Shown piece by piece: positions 8,584 to 17,703 of a stretch of 64,000 nt of DNA (the stretch's first letter is position 1; each line of letters opens with the position of its first letter). Both the position numbers and the translations under genes were made by a program. The stretch comes from Devosia sp. SD17-2 (lineage in GTDB: Bacteria; Pseudomonadota; Alphaproteobacteria; Rhizobiales; Devosiaceae), in the NCBI RefSeq assembly GCF_029201565.1, contig NZ_CP104002.1:575001-639000 (forward strand). The letters are read 5' to 3'. Under the pieces are notes generated by a model. That model saw nothing but the letters and a program-made list of their open reading frames with translations, was not told the origin of the DNA and did no database searches.

Positions 8584-9621
8584 TCAGATCGGGCGGGGAT
8601 AGCGACGGTTAATGGCGTCGATCTCTGCCAGTACCTCGGCGGTGAGGGTGAGTTCCCTTGCCGCCAGGATGTGGTCGAGCTGTTCGATGCTGGTGGCGCC
8701 GATAATGGTCGAGGTCATGAACGGTCGGCTGCGGCAGAAGGCGATAGACATCTGCACGGGGTCGAGCCCGTGGCGGGCGGCGAGAGCATGGTATTCCTTG
8801 GCGGCGCGCTCGGAATGTTCGTTCAGGCGCCAGAAGCCCTTCTGATAGTCCTTGCGGCTGCCCTTGGGCATGGCGCCGTCGAAATATTTCCCCGTCAGCA
8901 GCCCCGCGGCGAGTGGCGAATAGGCGAGCAGCCCCACATCCTCGTGGTGGCTGACCTCAGCCATGTCGAGATCGAACTGACGGCGCAGCAGGCTATATTC
9001 ATTCTGGATCGAGGCGAGGCGCGGATAGCCCTTGGCTTCGGCGATGGCGAGATATTGCATCACGCCCCAGCTCGTCTCGTTCGACACGCCGATGTGGCGG
9101 ATTTTGCCCTGGGCTACGAGGTCGCCCAAAGCCTCGAGCATATCTTCCAAATTGGCGAGAACGTCGGACGTATCCTGCTTGTGCGGCTGATAGGTCCAGG
9201 AGCCGTCGAAATTATAGCTGCCGCGGCTCGCCCAATGGATCTGGTAGAGATCGATATAGTCGGTCTTGAGACGCTTCAGGCTCGCCTCGACCGCCTCGCG
9301 AATGGACGGACCGTCAGCGCGATGGCCATTGCGCAGATGGGGGCTGCCGCCGCCGCCGATCTTGGAGGCGAGGATCCAGCTGTCGCGGTCGCCGTTGGCT
9401 TGGAACCAGTTGCCGATGATCTCCTCGGTCCAGCCGCTCGTCTCTACGCTGCCCGGAACGGCGTAGAGTTCGGCCGTGTCCATGAAGTTGATGCCGATAT
9501 CCCGTGCGCGGGCGATCTGAGCGTGTCCTTCTGCCTCGGTGTTCTGGCTGCCCCAGGTCATTGTGCCAAGGCAGATATCGGTCACCTTGAGATCGGTTCG
9601 GCCAAGCGTCTTCAGGTCCAT
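8584..9621 (-). CDS. tas: NADP(H)-dependent aldo/keto reductase, Tas type
   Basis: 345 residues, a full-length aldo/keto reductase barrel. The catalytic Asp-Tyr-Lys-His set is visible as DTAELY, ASKIGG and YQIHW. The blocks GLGTMTW-like, ETSGWTEEIIGNW, IGVSNETSWGVMQYL and SIQNEYSLLRR closely follow the E. coli Tas protein rather than shorter AKRs. The C-terminal IGATSIEQLDHI forms the nucleotide 2'-phosphate/adenine site. The physiological substrate of Tas is not firmly known. Monocistronic. Confidence 0.88.
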   Translation of the reverse strand: MDLKTLGRTDLKVTDICLGTMTWGSQNTEAEGHAQIARARDIGINFMDTAELYAVPGSVETSGWTEEIIGNWFQANGDRDSWILASKIGGGGSPHLRNGHRADGPSIREAVEASLKRLKTDYIDLYQIHWASRGSYNFDGSWTYQPHKQDTSDVLANLEDMLEALGDLVAQGKIRHIGVSNETSWGVMQYLAIAEAKGYPRLASIQNEYSLLRRQFDLDMAEVSHHEDVGLLAYSPLAAGLLTGKYFDGAMPKGSRKDYQKGFWRLNEHSERAAKEYHALAARHGLDPVQMSIAFCRSRPFMTSTIIGATSIEQLDHILAARELTLTAEVLAEIDAINRRYPRPI

Positions 9622-9821
9622 CGTGGATCGGCTCTTTTGCGGTTGATCAGGAAGGCGAATGCTAGTCTGCGCCGGGCGTTAGGCGGAAGGGCGGATTGGC
9701 CCGGGTGTGTCCATTTTCCGGGCGATGGAAAGTTATCCACACCCCGGGCCCGCCATTCTCCCGGTTTCCGGGGGTTTGACGAGCCAATCTCAAAAAAGCG
9801 TGCGTCATTGCGAGATAGGGG

Positions 9822-9850
9822 TTGAGCTTGGCCGAAGCACCCCCTATATA
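9822..9850 (+). promoter_or_regulatory. Promoter of tRNA-fMet
   Basis: TTGAGC (9822-9827), a 17-base spacer and TATATA (9845-9850) lie 32 bases before the tRNA. The spacing is ideal for a housekeeping sigma promoter. Confidence 0.6.
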
Positions 9851-9882
9851 CCCCTCACACCGGCCGAAACGCTGGTGAGTGA

Positions 9883-9959
<77 letters not shown>

Positions 9960-9960
9960 A

Positions 9961-9996
9961 AAAAAACCCGCCTGGTCCCAGACCCGGCGGGTTTTT
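9961..9996 (+). terminator. Rho-independent terminator of tRNA-fMet
   Basis: Arms at 9962-9972 (A-run plus CCCGCC) and 9986-9996 (GGCGGG plus T-run) pair perfectly around a 13-base loop, immediately after the tRNA. The symmetric A and T runs would make it bidirectional. Confidence 0.85.
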
Positions 9997-10162
9997 CCTT
10001 TTTAGGGCCTTTTCCAAGGTGCCCTCGGCGTCGTTCCCTAGCATCTTGCCACTTCAGCCGATCTCACATGCGACGCTCTGCTTGACGGGAACGATGGGGC
10101 AGGAAACAACGGCACCAGCAGTTCGTCCTCCTGCGCTGCATGTCGATACAAAGTGAGTGCCG

Positions 10163-11452
10163 ATGATACTCCCCCGATCGCCCTCCAGCGGCCTTGAGGC
10201 CGTTATTGGCCAGGGCGCAAGGCGCAAGTCCCATCACTACAGCGAATTGTTGACCTCGGCCCTGCCGGGAATGCTGAGCGCCTCGCTTTGTGCGGTCGTT
10301 ATCTATGTCCTGGTGATGATGGCTGCCGGTCGGACGGACTGGAACAATATTCTCATCGTTGCGGCCGTGCTCGGGGTCATTCCCGTCATTGCGGTCAGCC
10401 TGCTGGTGGTGGCAGGGCGGCGCAGCCATCCGTTCTCGCTGGCGCTGGCGGTGACGATCTTTGCAACGTGTCTGTCGATCTCAATCATTGCCGCTACGCG
10501 TATTCCGGTGAGTTTCCTCGGCATCGGGCTGAGCCTGCCGACGACGCTTCTCGGTGTGACGGTTGCTAACCTCGCTATGGCGCGCTCCCTGACGCGCCGC
10601 GTCGGCCTGCTCGATTTTCCGGATGCGCCCGATATTGCCAGGCGGCTCGATGGCAAGGTGCCGATCGTCACGCCGGACACAATCGGGCCCGGGATCCGGC
10701 GGATCCTGATCGACCCGCAGTTTCACCATGGTGGCACCTGGGGTCCTGTGCTGACGCGGCTATATCTGGGGGGCTTCGAGATCGAATCCTGGCCGTCCTA
10801 TCTCGAGGGGTATTCGGGGCGTGTCGACATTGACAGCTTCGATCTTGCGGACGTCGCCTATAGCCCAAGCCAGATCCTTTACTATCGTGCGAAGCGCCTC
10901 ATCGATATCGTCGGTGTCCTGGTGCTGGCAGTGCCGGCCCTCATCCTTGGCGGTCTGCTCTGGCTTTATATCCGCATCGTCGATGGCGGGCCTTCGCTCT
11001 TCATCCAGCCACGACGCGGCTATGGCGGCGAGGAGTTCCGGCTCTATAAGTTCCGCACCATGGTCAAGAACGCCGACGGTGCGTCGACGGCGCAGAACGA
11101 CGCGCGCGTACTGCCCGGCTGCCATATCGTGCGCCAGCTGCGCATCGATGAACTGCCGCAGCTCATCAATATCCTCAAGGGCGAGATGAGCTTTATCGGG
11201 CCGCGCCCAGTCTCGGTGCCGATCGCCGAGGCGCTTGAGGCCCGTATTCCTCAATATGAGAACCGATCCATTCTGCTGCCGGGGCTGACCGGCTGGGCCC
11301 AGGTGTCCCACGGCTATGCCGAGACCGAGGATGAGGAGATCACCAAGCTCTCCTATGACCTCTTCTATCTCAAGCATGTCTCTTTCGACCTCGATGTGAT
11401 CATCGCGGTGCGTACGGTGCGGACACTGCTGATGCGCAGTGGCGCGCGGTAA
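10163..11452 (+). CDS. Polyprenyl-phosphate sugar-1-phosphate transferase (bacterial sugar transferase, WcaJ/ExoY-like)
   Basis: 429 residues; a GTG two codons upstream (10157) is an alternative start. About four membrane segments occupy residues 25-140, a linker follows, then another hydrophobic segment near 250 and the cytosolic bacterial sugar transferase domain. Family motifs are present: QPRRGYGGEEFRLYKFRTM, RQLRIDELPQLINILKGEM-like DELPQ, FIGPRP, PGLTGWAQV and the YDLFYLKH end. It should transfer a sugar phosphate to undecaprenyl phosphate, starting an exopolysaccharide repeat unit. No other polysaccharide genes adjoin it; galE/galU are 15 kb away. Confidence 0.87.
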   Translation: MILPRSPSSGLEAVIGQGARRKSHHYSELLTSALPGMLSASLCAVVIYVLVMMAAGRTDWNNILIVAAVLGVIPVIAVSLLVVAGRRSHPFSLALAVTIFATCLSISIIAATRIPVSFLGIGLSLPTTLLGVTVANLAMARSLTRRVGLLDFPDAPDIARRLDGKVPIVTPDTIGPGIRRILIDPQFHHGGTWGPVLTRLYLGGFEIESWPSYLEGYSGRVDIDSFDLADVAYSPSQILYYRAKRLIDIVGVLVLAVPALILGGLLWLYIRIVDGGPSLFIQPRRGYGGEEFRLYKFRTMVKNADGASTAQNDARVLPGCHIVRQLRIDELPQLINILKGEMSFIGPRPVSVPIAEALEARIPQYENRSILLPGLTGWAQVSHGYAETEDEEITKLSYDLFYLKHVSFDLDVIIAVRTVRTLLMRSGAR

Positions 11453-11525
11453 CATCGTTCGCCGCTTTTGTTGTCACTGACCAACAAGATGCTGGACAGC
11501 TCTTCGCGCTATTGATCTTCTAGAA

Positions 11526-11560
11526 CCGCCAACAGACCGCTGAGGGGGATGTGTTGGCGG
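11526..11560 (+). promoter_or_regulatory. Inverted repeat upstream of dctP
   Basis: Perfect 9-base arms CCGCCAACA (11526-11534) and TGTTGGCGG (11552-11560), separated by 17 bases, end 33 bases before the dctP start. It could be an operator or a leader hairpin close to the ribosome site. Confidence 0.4.
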
Positions 11561-11593
11561 ACGGCGCTTGAACTGCGCCTTTTGGGAGGAAAA

Positions 11594-12694
11594 ATGAAAA
11601 GACGCGATTTTTTTAAGCAGGCTTCCGTGGCGACCATCGGCGCTGCTGCAGCGACCACGCTGGCGGCTCCGGCCATTGCACAGGGCAATATCACCTGGCG
11701 CATGGTGACCACCTGGCCCAAAAACTTCCCCGGTCTGGGCGTCGGCGCCCAGAACCTTGCCGACCGCATCACCAAGGCCAGCGGTGGTCGCCTGACTGTG
11801 CAGGTTTTCTCCGCCGGTGAAATGGTGCCCGGCCTGCAGGCGCTTGATGCTGTCATTGATGGCTCCGCCGAGATCAGTCACGGCACACCCTACTACTGGC
11901 AGAACAAGAGCCAGGCGCTGTCTTTCTTTACCGGCGTGCCCTTTGGCATGACTAATCGCGAACTCACCGCCTGGGTGCGCTATCTGGGCGGCCAGGAAAT
12001 CTGGGACAAGGTCTATGACCAGTTTGGCCTGCAGGGTTTCCTCTCTGGCGATACGGGCACCCAGGCCGGTGGCTGGTTCCGTAATGAACTGACCGGCGTT
12101 GCTGACCTGCAGGGCCTGCGATTCCGTACCCCGGGCCTCGGCGGCCAGGTGTGGGCCAAGCTCGGCGCTTCGGTGACCAATCTTGCCGCCGGCGAGATCT
12201 TTGCCGCGCTGCAGTCCGGCACCCTCGATGCCGCAGAGTTCGTCGGTCCCTATAACGACCTTGCACTCGGCTTCTACCAGATTGCCAAGAACTACTACTT
12301 CCCGAGCTTCGTCGAGCCTGGCCTGGCGACGGAAATCGCCGTCGACAAGGCCAAGTTTCAGGCCCTCCCAGAGGACCTGCAGGAGATCGTCAAGGCCTGC
12401 ACCCAGGCAGCTTATGACGACGTGTCTTCCGACATGTATGCCAATGATCCGCGCGCCCTCAACGCCCTCGTCGCCGAGCACGGCGTGCAGGTCAAGCGCT
12501 TCCCCGAGGACATCATCGAAGCTGGCGCCAAGGCTTCCATGGAGCTGATGTCCGAAATTCGTGAAGGCGGCGACGCCCTTACCAAGGAAACGGCCGAAAG
12601 CTTCGTTGCGGCCTTCAACCTTCTGCGCCAGCGCACGGAAGGCACCGATATGCCTTATCTGGCTGCTCGCGAGAGATACATCAAGTTTGAATAG
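11594..12694 (+). CDS. dctP: TRAP transporter substrate-binding protein (DctP/TakP-like)
   Basis: 366 residues; the ATG at 11594 has a strong GGGAGGA ribosome site. The N-terminus MKRRDFFKQ followed by a hydrophobic stretch and AIA-QG is a twin-arginine leader, so folded export by Tat is likely. The mature protein matches the TakP-like DctP group: FSAGEMVPGLQALDAV, GGWFRNEL, LRFRTPGL with the substrate-binding Arg, and EFVGPYND. TakP-type proteins bind 2-oxo acids, so a 2-oxo or other carboxylate is the best guess. Its permease genes lie on the opposite strand at 13.8-15.8 kb. Confidence 0.9.
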   Translation: MKRRDFFKQASVATIGAAAATTLAAPAIAQGNITWRMVTTWPKNFPGLGVGAQNLADRITKASGGRLTVQVFSAGEMVPGLQALDAVIDGSAEISHGTPYYWQNKSQALSFFTGVPFGMTNRELTAWVRYLGGQEIWDKVYDQFGLQGFLSGDTGTQAGGWFRNELTGVADLQGLRFRTPGLGGQVWAKLGASVTNLAAGEIFAALQSGTLDAAEFVGPYNDLALGFYQIAKNYYFPSFVEPGLATEIAVDKAKFQALPEDLQEIVKACTQAAYDDVSSDMYANDPRALNALVAEHGVQVKRFPEDIIEAGAKASMELMSEIREGGDALTKETAESFVAAFNLLRQRTEGTDMPYLAARERYIKFE

Positions 12695-12743
12695 AAGATC
12701 TGCGAGGGTCCTGCTGGGACTATTCTCGCGCTCAGGTCAAACG

Positions 12744-12779
12744 AAGCCCCGCCGTCCGGAACGGTGGGGCTTTATTTTT
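12744..12779 (+). terminator. Rho-independent terminator of dctP
   Basis: Arms 12744-12755 and 12761-12772 pair over 12 positions with one G-T wobble and are followed by a T-rich tract (TTTATTTTT). It separates dctP from the PAS-GGDEF gene. Confidence 0.8.
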
Positions 12780-12827
12780 GTCGGTCAGAAAATCAATCAA
12801 AAATTCAAGGTGCCCCTTCTAGTCTCG

Positions 12828-13753
12828 ATGTTCCACAGCGAGGCCGCTGGTCGTATTATGAAAAATGCCGAAGATATTCCCGCCGAAATTCTGAACGCTC
12901 TCCTTTCGAGCATGTTCGCCATATCACCCATCGCGATGTCCATTACCGCCAGCAATGGCAGGGATTCCCAGTATCTGCGTGTCAATGCGGCCTATCTTCG
13001 ATTGGTTGGTCGGCAATGGTCAGAGTTGCAGGGCGTCAAAGTGGCGGACAGTGCCGTGCGGGAAGATGCGGCAAGAACACGGCGCCACCAGCGTCTTGCC
13101 GAAGAGGGCGGATATGTTGGCGAATATGTCGAAATCCAGCGCTCAGACGGGAGCATTGTGCCCACCCTGATCTCGGCACAGCGCAGCATTATCGACGACG
13201 TGCAGTACGACGTGGAGATCATCGTCGACATCTCAAGTCGGATCTCCGAGCAACGCGCACATGAGAAGGTCTTAAGCGAACTCGCGCGTACAGATGTGAT
13301 GTCAGGGCTGCCCAACCGAAGGGCTTTTGACGAGCGACTGGCGACGCTGGTTGAGAAAGCGACGGCAGACCGGCAACCCGTGTTGGCGCTGGTGGACCTT
13401 GATGGCTTCAAGGCGATCAATGATACCCATGGGCATGCAGCCGGCGACGCCGTCGTGCAGCTGGTGGCGGAGCGCCTGGTTCAAACATTGCGGGAGGGCG
13501 ATTTCGTCGCCCGGATTGGCGGAGACGAGTTTGCCATACTCTTTGCTCCGGCCCCTCGTGCGATCCCTGATGAGCGGCTCAGCCAGATCATCGCTGTGGT
13601 CGGTGCGCCAATGCTTATTGGCACTCAGAGCTTGTCAGTCGGGCTGTCGATCGGCGTCGCCCAGCTGGGCGACGGAGAGGATGCCCAGCGCCTGTTCCGT
13701 CGGGCTGACAGCGCCATGTACGAAATGAAAAAGGCAGCGGAATTCGCGCATGA
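12828..13753 (+). CDS. PAS-GGDEF diguanylate cyclase (frameshift near the C-terminus)
   Basis: Starts at 12828 (or ATG 12858); neither has a strong ribosome site. A PAS-like sensor domain occupies about residues 25-140, then a GGDEF domain from about 150. The active-site GGDEF is intact (ARIGGDEFAILF), and REGD five residues earlier is the RxxD product-inhibition site, so c-di-GMP synthesis is expected. As written, the frame misses its stop and runs antisense through dctM to 14066. Adding one A to the 5-A run at 13728-13732 gives MYEMKKGSGIRA and a TGA at 13751-13753, a normal GGDEF end (308 residues). Confidence 0.78.
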
Positions 13754-13829
13754 CGTAGCGCTGTCCGTCTTCCGCCGCTTCCTGCCCCCCACCGTCGAGG
13801 ACGATGGGGGGACGTGCAGGTCGCTGATC

Positions 13830-15221
13830 TCAATAGATCAGGGACGGGAGCCAGGTGATCAGCTGCGGGAAGGTGAACAGCAGGGCCAGGCCGATCAATT
13901 GCAGGATCACGAAGGGGATGACGCCCCTGTAGATCATGCCGGTGGTGACGCTGGCTGGGGCCACGCCACGCAAGTAGAAGAGCGCGAAGCCAAAGGGTGG
14001 CGTCAGGAAGCTCGTCTGCAGGTTCACGCCCACGGCCACCCCCAGCCAGATCGGATCGACGCCTAGCGCCAGCAGCACCGGCGCGGTGATCGGGATCACG
14101 ATGAAGATGATCTCGAAGGTGTCGAGGATAAAGCCCAGAAGGAACATGATGAGCATGACGATGATGGTGGCGCCAATGGCTCCGCCCGGCATGTTCGAGA
14201 GGAATTCGTGGACCAGATTGTCGCCGCCCATCATGCGGAAGACGATCGAGAACACCGCAGCACCGAAGAGGATGATGAACACCATCGAGGTGATCGACGC
14301 GGTGGAAATGACGGTCTGCCGCAGAATGCCAAAATTGAGCTGGCGGTTGAAGGCGGCGAGGATCAAGGCGCCGACCGAGCCGACGGAAGCCGCTTCGGTT
14401 GGGGTGGCGACCCCTGCCAGGATCGAGCCAAGCACGGCGACGATGAGCAGCAGCGGTGGCGCGAGGGCAAAGAGTACTTCGCGGGCCAGCTCCTTCTTTT
14501 CGGCCTCGGGGACCGGGGTGGCCGGGCAGGATTTTGGGTCGGTGATGGCCTTGATGGCCACCCAGGACGAGTAGAGCGCCACCAGCAGCAGGCCAGGGAT
14601 GATGGCGCCGGCAAAGAGGGCCCCGACCGACACCGGTTCAGGCGCGAAATTACCCTGGCTCATCTGCACCTGTGCGTTGATGCCAGAGAGCATGTCCCCC
14701 ATGAAAATGAGGACCGTCGAGGGCGGAATGATCTGCCCCAGCGTACCGGAGGCGCAGATGACGCCGGTGGCAAGTTTAGGGTCATAGCCCGAGCGCAGCA
14801 TCGCGGGCAGGGAGATAAGGCCCATGGTCACCACTGTAGCGCCGACGACGCCCGTCGAGGCGGCGAGGAGCGCCCCCACGATGATGACCGAAAAGCCCAG
14901 GCCGCCGCGAACATTGCCGAACAGCTTGCCCATGGTCACAAGCAGGCGCTCGGCGATGCCGGAGCGTTCGAGCACCACGCCCATGAAGATAAAGAGCGGC
15001 ACGGCGACCAGCACTTCATTGGTCATGAGGCCGATATAGCGCCCGACCAGGGACCCGTAGTTGGAGGGGTCGTAGACGCCCAGCCACCACCCCACGAGGC
15101 CGAAGATCAGCGCCGTGCCGGCCAGGGAGAAAGCGACCGGAAAGCCGAGCATGAGCACGCCGATAATGGCGAAGAACATCAGGCCCGAGAGAATTTCACC
15201 AAGCAGAACAGGATCCATCAA
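13830..15221 (-). CDS. dctM: TRAP transporter large permease subunit
   Basis: 463 residues, with about 12-13 hydrophobic segments across the whole protein. DctM signature blocks are visible: FPVAFSLAGTA, VAVPLFIFMGVVLERSGIAERL, GALLAASTGVVGATVVTMGLI and PPSTVLIFMG. It carries the Na+-coupled transport pathway that accepts substrate from the DctP protein. It overlaps dctQ by 4 bases (ATGA), so the two are co-translated. It is convergent with the PAS-GGDEF gene. Confidence 0.95.
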   Translation of the reverse strand: MMDPVLLGEILSGLMFFAIIGVLMLGFPVAFSLAGTALIFGLVGWWLGVYDPSNYGSLVGRYIGLMTNEVLVAVPLFIFMGVVLERSGIAERLLVTMGKLFGNVRGGLGFSVIIVGALLAASTGVVGATVVTMGLISLPAMLRSGYDPKLATGVICASGTLGQIIPPSTVLIFMGDMLSGINAQVQMSQGNFAPEPVSVGALFAGAIIPGLLLVALYSSWVAIKAITDPKSCPATPVPEAEKKELAREVLFALAPPLLLIVAVLGSILAGVATPTEAASVGSVGALILAAFNRQLNFGILRQTVISTASITSMVFIILFGAAVFSIVFRMMGGDNLVHEFLSNMPGGAIGATIIVMLIMFLLGFILDTFEIIFIVIPITAPVLLALGVDPIWLGVAVGVNLQTSFLTPPFGFALFYLRGVAPASVTTGMIYRGVIPFVILQLIGLALLFTFPQLITWLPSLIY

Positions 15222-15844
15222 CCGTGTCCCTTCTCGGACTCATAGCGCAGGGAGACAGGCAGGAGATCTTCTTTGCCAGCCAGGACGAGGATGGACCTTG
15301 CGGCCATCGCGATGCCCTGCAGCGCGACGAGCACGGCGAACACCAGGATGAAGGACTTGAGGATGAAAAGGCCGGGCATGCCGCCGATATTGGAGGATGC
15401 CTCGTAAAAGCCCCAGGATCGCCGAACGGCCGGCAGGGCATAGACCCAGACGATGATCATGAAGGGAATGAGAAAGAGGAGAACGCCCACGAGGTCCGAG
15501 ATGGCCTTGCGGCGGATCGAGGCGGGCCGATAGAAAATATCGACGCGCACATGATCCTGGCGGAGCAGGGCAAAGCCAGCCACGCCGGTAAACATGGCGC
15601 CGGACAGCCAGACATAGAGATCCTGCATCCACAGCACGGACACGTGGAAAAAGTAACGCTGCACAACCACGGTGAAGCACACAAGAACGCAAGCCAGCGC
15701 CAACCAACTCAAGACTTGACCCACAAGCCAGTTGATGGCGCTGATGCCCCTGACAAGCACAGCTAGACCCTGCAAGACGGTTTCCTCCCCTGATAGTCTC
15801 TGGGCACGTCTCTCCCCAAGCGTGCCGGACAATTGAGAGAGCAT
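15218..15844 (-). CDS. dctQ: TRAP transporter small permease subunit
   Basis: 208 residues with four predicted membrane helices, typical of DctQ. The segment around QRYFFHVSVLWMQDLYVWL followed by FALLRQDHVRVDIF matches the conserved DctQ core (a membrane helix, then a charged loop). It stabilises the large subunit and the docking of the binding protein. The first 30 residues are hydrophilic and the start could be further in. Confidence 0.9.
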   Translation of the reverse strand: MLSQLSGTLGERRAQRLSGEETVLQGLAVLVRGISAINWLVGQVLSWLALACVLVCFTVVVQRYFFHVSVLWMQDLYVWLSGAMFTGVAGFALLRQDHVRVDIFYRPASIRRKAISDLVGVLLFLIPFMIIVWVYALPAVRRSWGFYEASSNIGGMPGLFILKSFILVFAVLVALQGIAMAARSILVLAGKEDLLPVSLRYESEKGHG

Positions 15845-15939
15845 TATCTGTTTGTTCGGTCAATTGCTTGGATAGCAATGGGCTGGTCAAAAACCCGGCG
15901 AAAATGCTATTGCAGCCCCCGCAGGAAGAGGAGCGAACC

Positions 15940-16884
15940 ATGTTTGTTGTCGGTGGCGAAAGCCTGATTGATCTGGTTCCGGTCTCTTCGGCTCCGGATG
16001 CAGAGCGCGTGGCGCTGCCGGGCGGCTCCCCCTATAATTGCGCTATTGCCCTGTCCAAGCTGGGTAATGAGACGGGCTTCCTTTGCCCGATCAGCACGGA
16101 CGAATTTGGCGATCTGCTGCTTGGGCCCTTGGCAGCGGCCGGTGTCGAGGTGCTGTTGACCGAGCGCGTGGATGCGCCAACGACCAAGGCTATTGTCAGT
16201 TTTAACGACAAGATGCAGGCCAGCTATGTGTTCGAACGTGGCGCTGATCATGCATTTTCGGAGGCCGGTCTCTTGGCGGCGTTGCCGAGTGCCGTCACGC
16301 TCTACCAGATTGGCGGGTTTGCGCCGATCCTGGCCGAGGATGCGGCCATCTGGATGCAGGTCGTAGAGGCTGCGCGCGCACGGGGCGCAGTCATTTCCTT
16401 CGACATCAACGTCCGCGACAAGCTGGTGGAAGATGAGGCAGGCTATCGGCGCCGCCTCGACGGTTTCCTCGATGCCGCCCACCTTATCAAACTCTCCGAG
16501 GAAGATCATGCCTGGCTGGCGCCGGACATGACCATCGAAGATTTCGCTGCCGCGCTGCTCAATCGTCCGCATTGCGAACTGGTCGTGGTGACGCTGGGCG
16601 AGCACGGCTCCCGCGCCTTTTCGAAGTCGGCACAGGCACATGCGGGCATTTTCGCGCCGCCGGTATTTGGTGACACGGTCGGGGCCGGTGACAGCCTGAT
16701 GGCGGGCATTCTGACCAAGCTGGATGAAGTCGGCGCGCTTGAGGCTGGTGCCATGGTCGGGCTCGACACGACGGCGCTGGAAGACATCCTCAAGTTCGGC
16801 GCGGTGGTGGCCGGCCTCAACTGCGCGCAAAAGGGCTGCAACCCGCCCAGCCGCGCCGAGGTCGAAGCCGTACTGGCCGGCTGA
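15940..16884 (+). CDS. PfkB-family carbohydrate kinase (fructokinase-like)
   Basis: 314 residues from the ATG at 15940, which has an AGGAAGAGGAG ribosome site. PfkB signature 1 is near the N-terminus (GGSPYNCAIALSKLG), and signature 2 GDTVGAGDSLMAGIL contains the catalytic Asp of the GAGD motif. The family phosphorylates sugars such as fructose or 2-keto-3-deoxygluconate; the exact sugar is open. It is divergent from dctQ with a 95-base gap that holds a small ATTGCT-N5-AGCAAT dyad (15863-15879). Confidence 0.88.
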   Translation: MFVVGGESLIDLVPVSSAPDAERVALPGGSPYNCAIALSKLGNETGFLCPISTDEFGDLLLGPLAAAGVEVLLTERVDAPTTKAIVSFNDKMQASYVFERGADHAFSEAGLLAALPSAVTLYQIGGFAPILAEDAAIWMQVVEAARARGAVISFDINVRDKLVEDEAGYRRRLDGFLDAAHLIKLSEEDHAWLAPDMTIEDFAAALLNRPHCELVVVTLGEHGSRAFSKSAQAHAGIFAPPVFGDTVGAGDSLMAGILTKLDEVGALEAGAMVGLDTTALEDILKFGAVVAGLNCAQKGCNPPSRAEVEAVLAG

Positions 16885-16886
16885 CC

Positions 16887-17627
16887 CTAGCGCAGGCGGT
16901 CAAAGAATTGCGCGCGGTGCCAGTCGAGCGCCGCGCGATCGAGGCGCTCGATCATCCGGGGAGGCATCACCAGCATACCGGTGGGGCTGGCCGTTTCCAT
17001 TCCATCCCGCCCGACGGCGTGGGCGTTGATGAGCAACTGGAACTGCGGGCCGATGCTCCAGTTGAATTTACGGAATTCAGCGCCAGCCGCCTCGTCCAAC
17101 AGGATGAAACTGCTGATGTGCCAAGTGCCGCCTTGTTCCAGGGGGCGGATGATCACCGCCTCGAGGTTTCCCGAGCGGACTCCTGAAAAGCTGCAGATGT
17201 CCTCTTGCTCGCGACGCAATTGCCGAAGGAACTGCGAGTCCACCAAGGTCATGTCGTAAGCGGCGGCGCCTTCCTCAACGTCCATAGGATACGCGATCTG
17301 GGCGAGGATTTTTTGATAGGTCTCGTCGGCGATCTCGAACATGGCAGTGGGGCCTGCAGGGCCCTGGCGGAGGGGAATAGGTGCGGGGATGGGCGCCAGA
17401 TTGGTGATGATGGCGGTGGTTGCGCCGGTGCGATCCGAGGAGAAGCCCGCAAGTTTGCCGAGGGCAACATAGGCGGGCGTTGCGCCAGCGCCAGTCTGCG
17501 CGACGAGGATGTCTCCTCCGATGCGGCTGCTGTAGCGCAGTTCGTCCGACAGCGCACAGGCGAGGCTCAGTTCAGCACCGCGAAGGTCTTCTGGGTCCAG
17601 AACCGTGCAAATGACCAACGTCGACAT
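16887..17627 (-). CDS. Hypothetical protein
   Basis: 246 residues, unrecognised. No signal peptide or membrane segment is visible. It has a mixed alpha/beta composition and a moderately acidic N-terminal half, with short aromatic blocks such as GGTWHISSFILLDE and FNWSIGPQFQLLIN. The stop is 2 bases after the convergent kinase stop. It lies 77 bases downstream of the nadB stop on the same strand but has its own upstream gap. No function proposed. Confidence 0.6.
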   Translation of the reverse strand: MSTLVICTVLDPEDLRGAELSLACALSDELRYSSRIGGDILVAQTGAGATPAYVALGKLAGFSSDRTGATTAIITNLAPIPAPIPLRQGPAGPTAMFEIADETYQKILAQIAYPMDVEEGAAAYDMTLVDSQFLRQLRREQEDICSFSGVRSGNLEAVIIRPLEQGGTWHISSFILLDEAAGAEFRKFNWSIGPQFQLLINAHAVGRDGMETASPTGMLVMPPRMIERLDRAALDWHRAQFFDRLR

Positions 17628-17703
17628 CGGGGCCCCCTCCAGAGCCCCTTAGGGTAACTACCCACAGCCATCAGGAAAAGCCCGTAGTATCTGCTCCGTT
17701 AAC

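Noticed and set aside
9733..9741. A perfect DnaA box (TTATCCACA) near tRNA-fMet
   Set aside because: It is alone, with no cluster of boxes, no AT-rich unwinding region and no dnaA/hemE-type neighbours, so an origin is not supported.
15863..15879. ATTGCT-N5-AGCAAT dyad between dctQ and the PfkB kinase gene as an operator
   Set aside because: Six-base arms are short and no second copy or adjacent regulator gene was seen; kept only as a remark.
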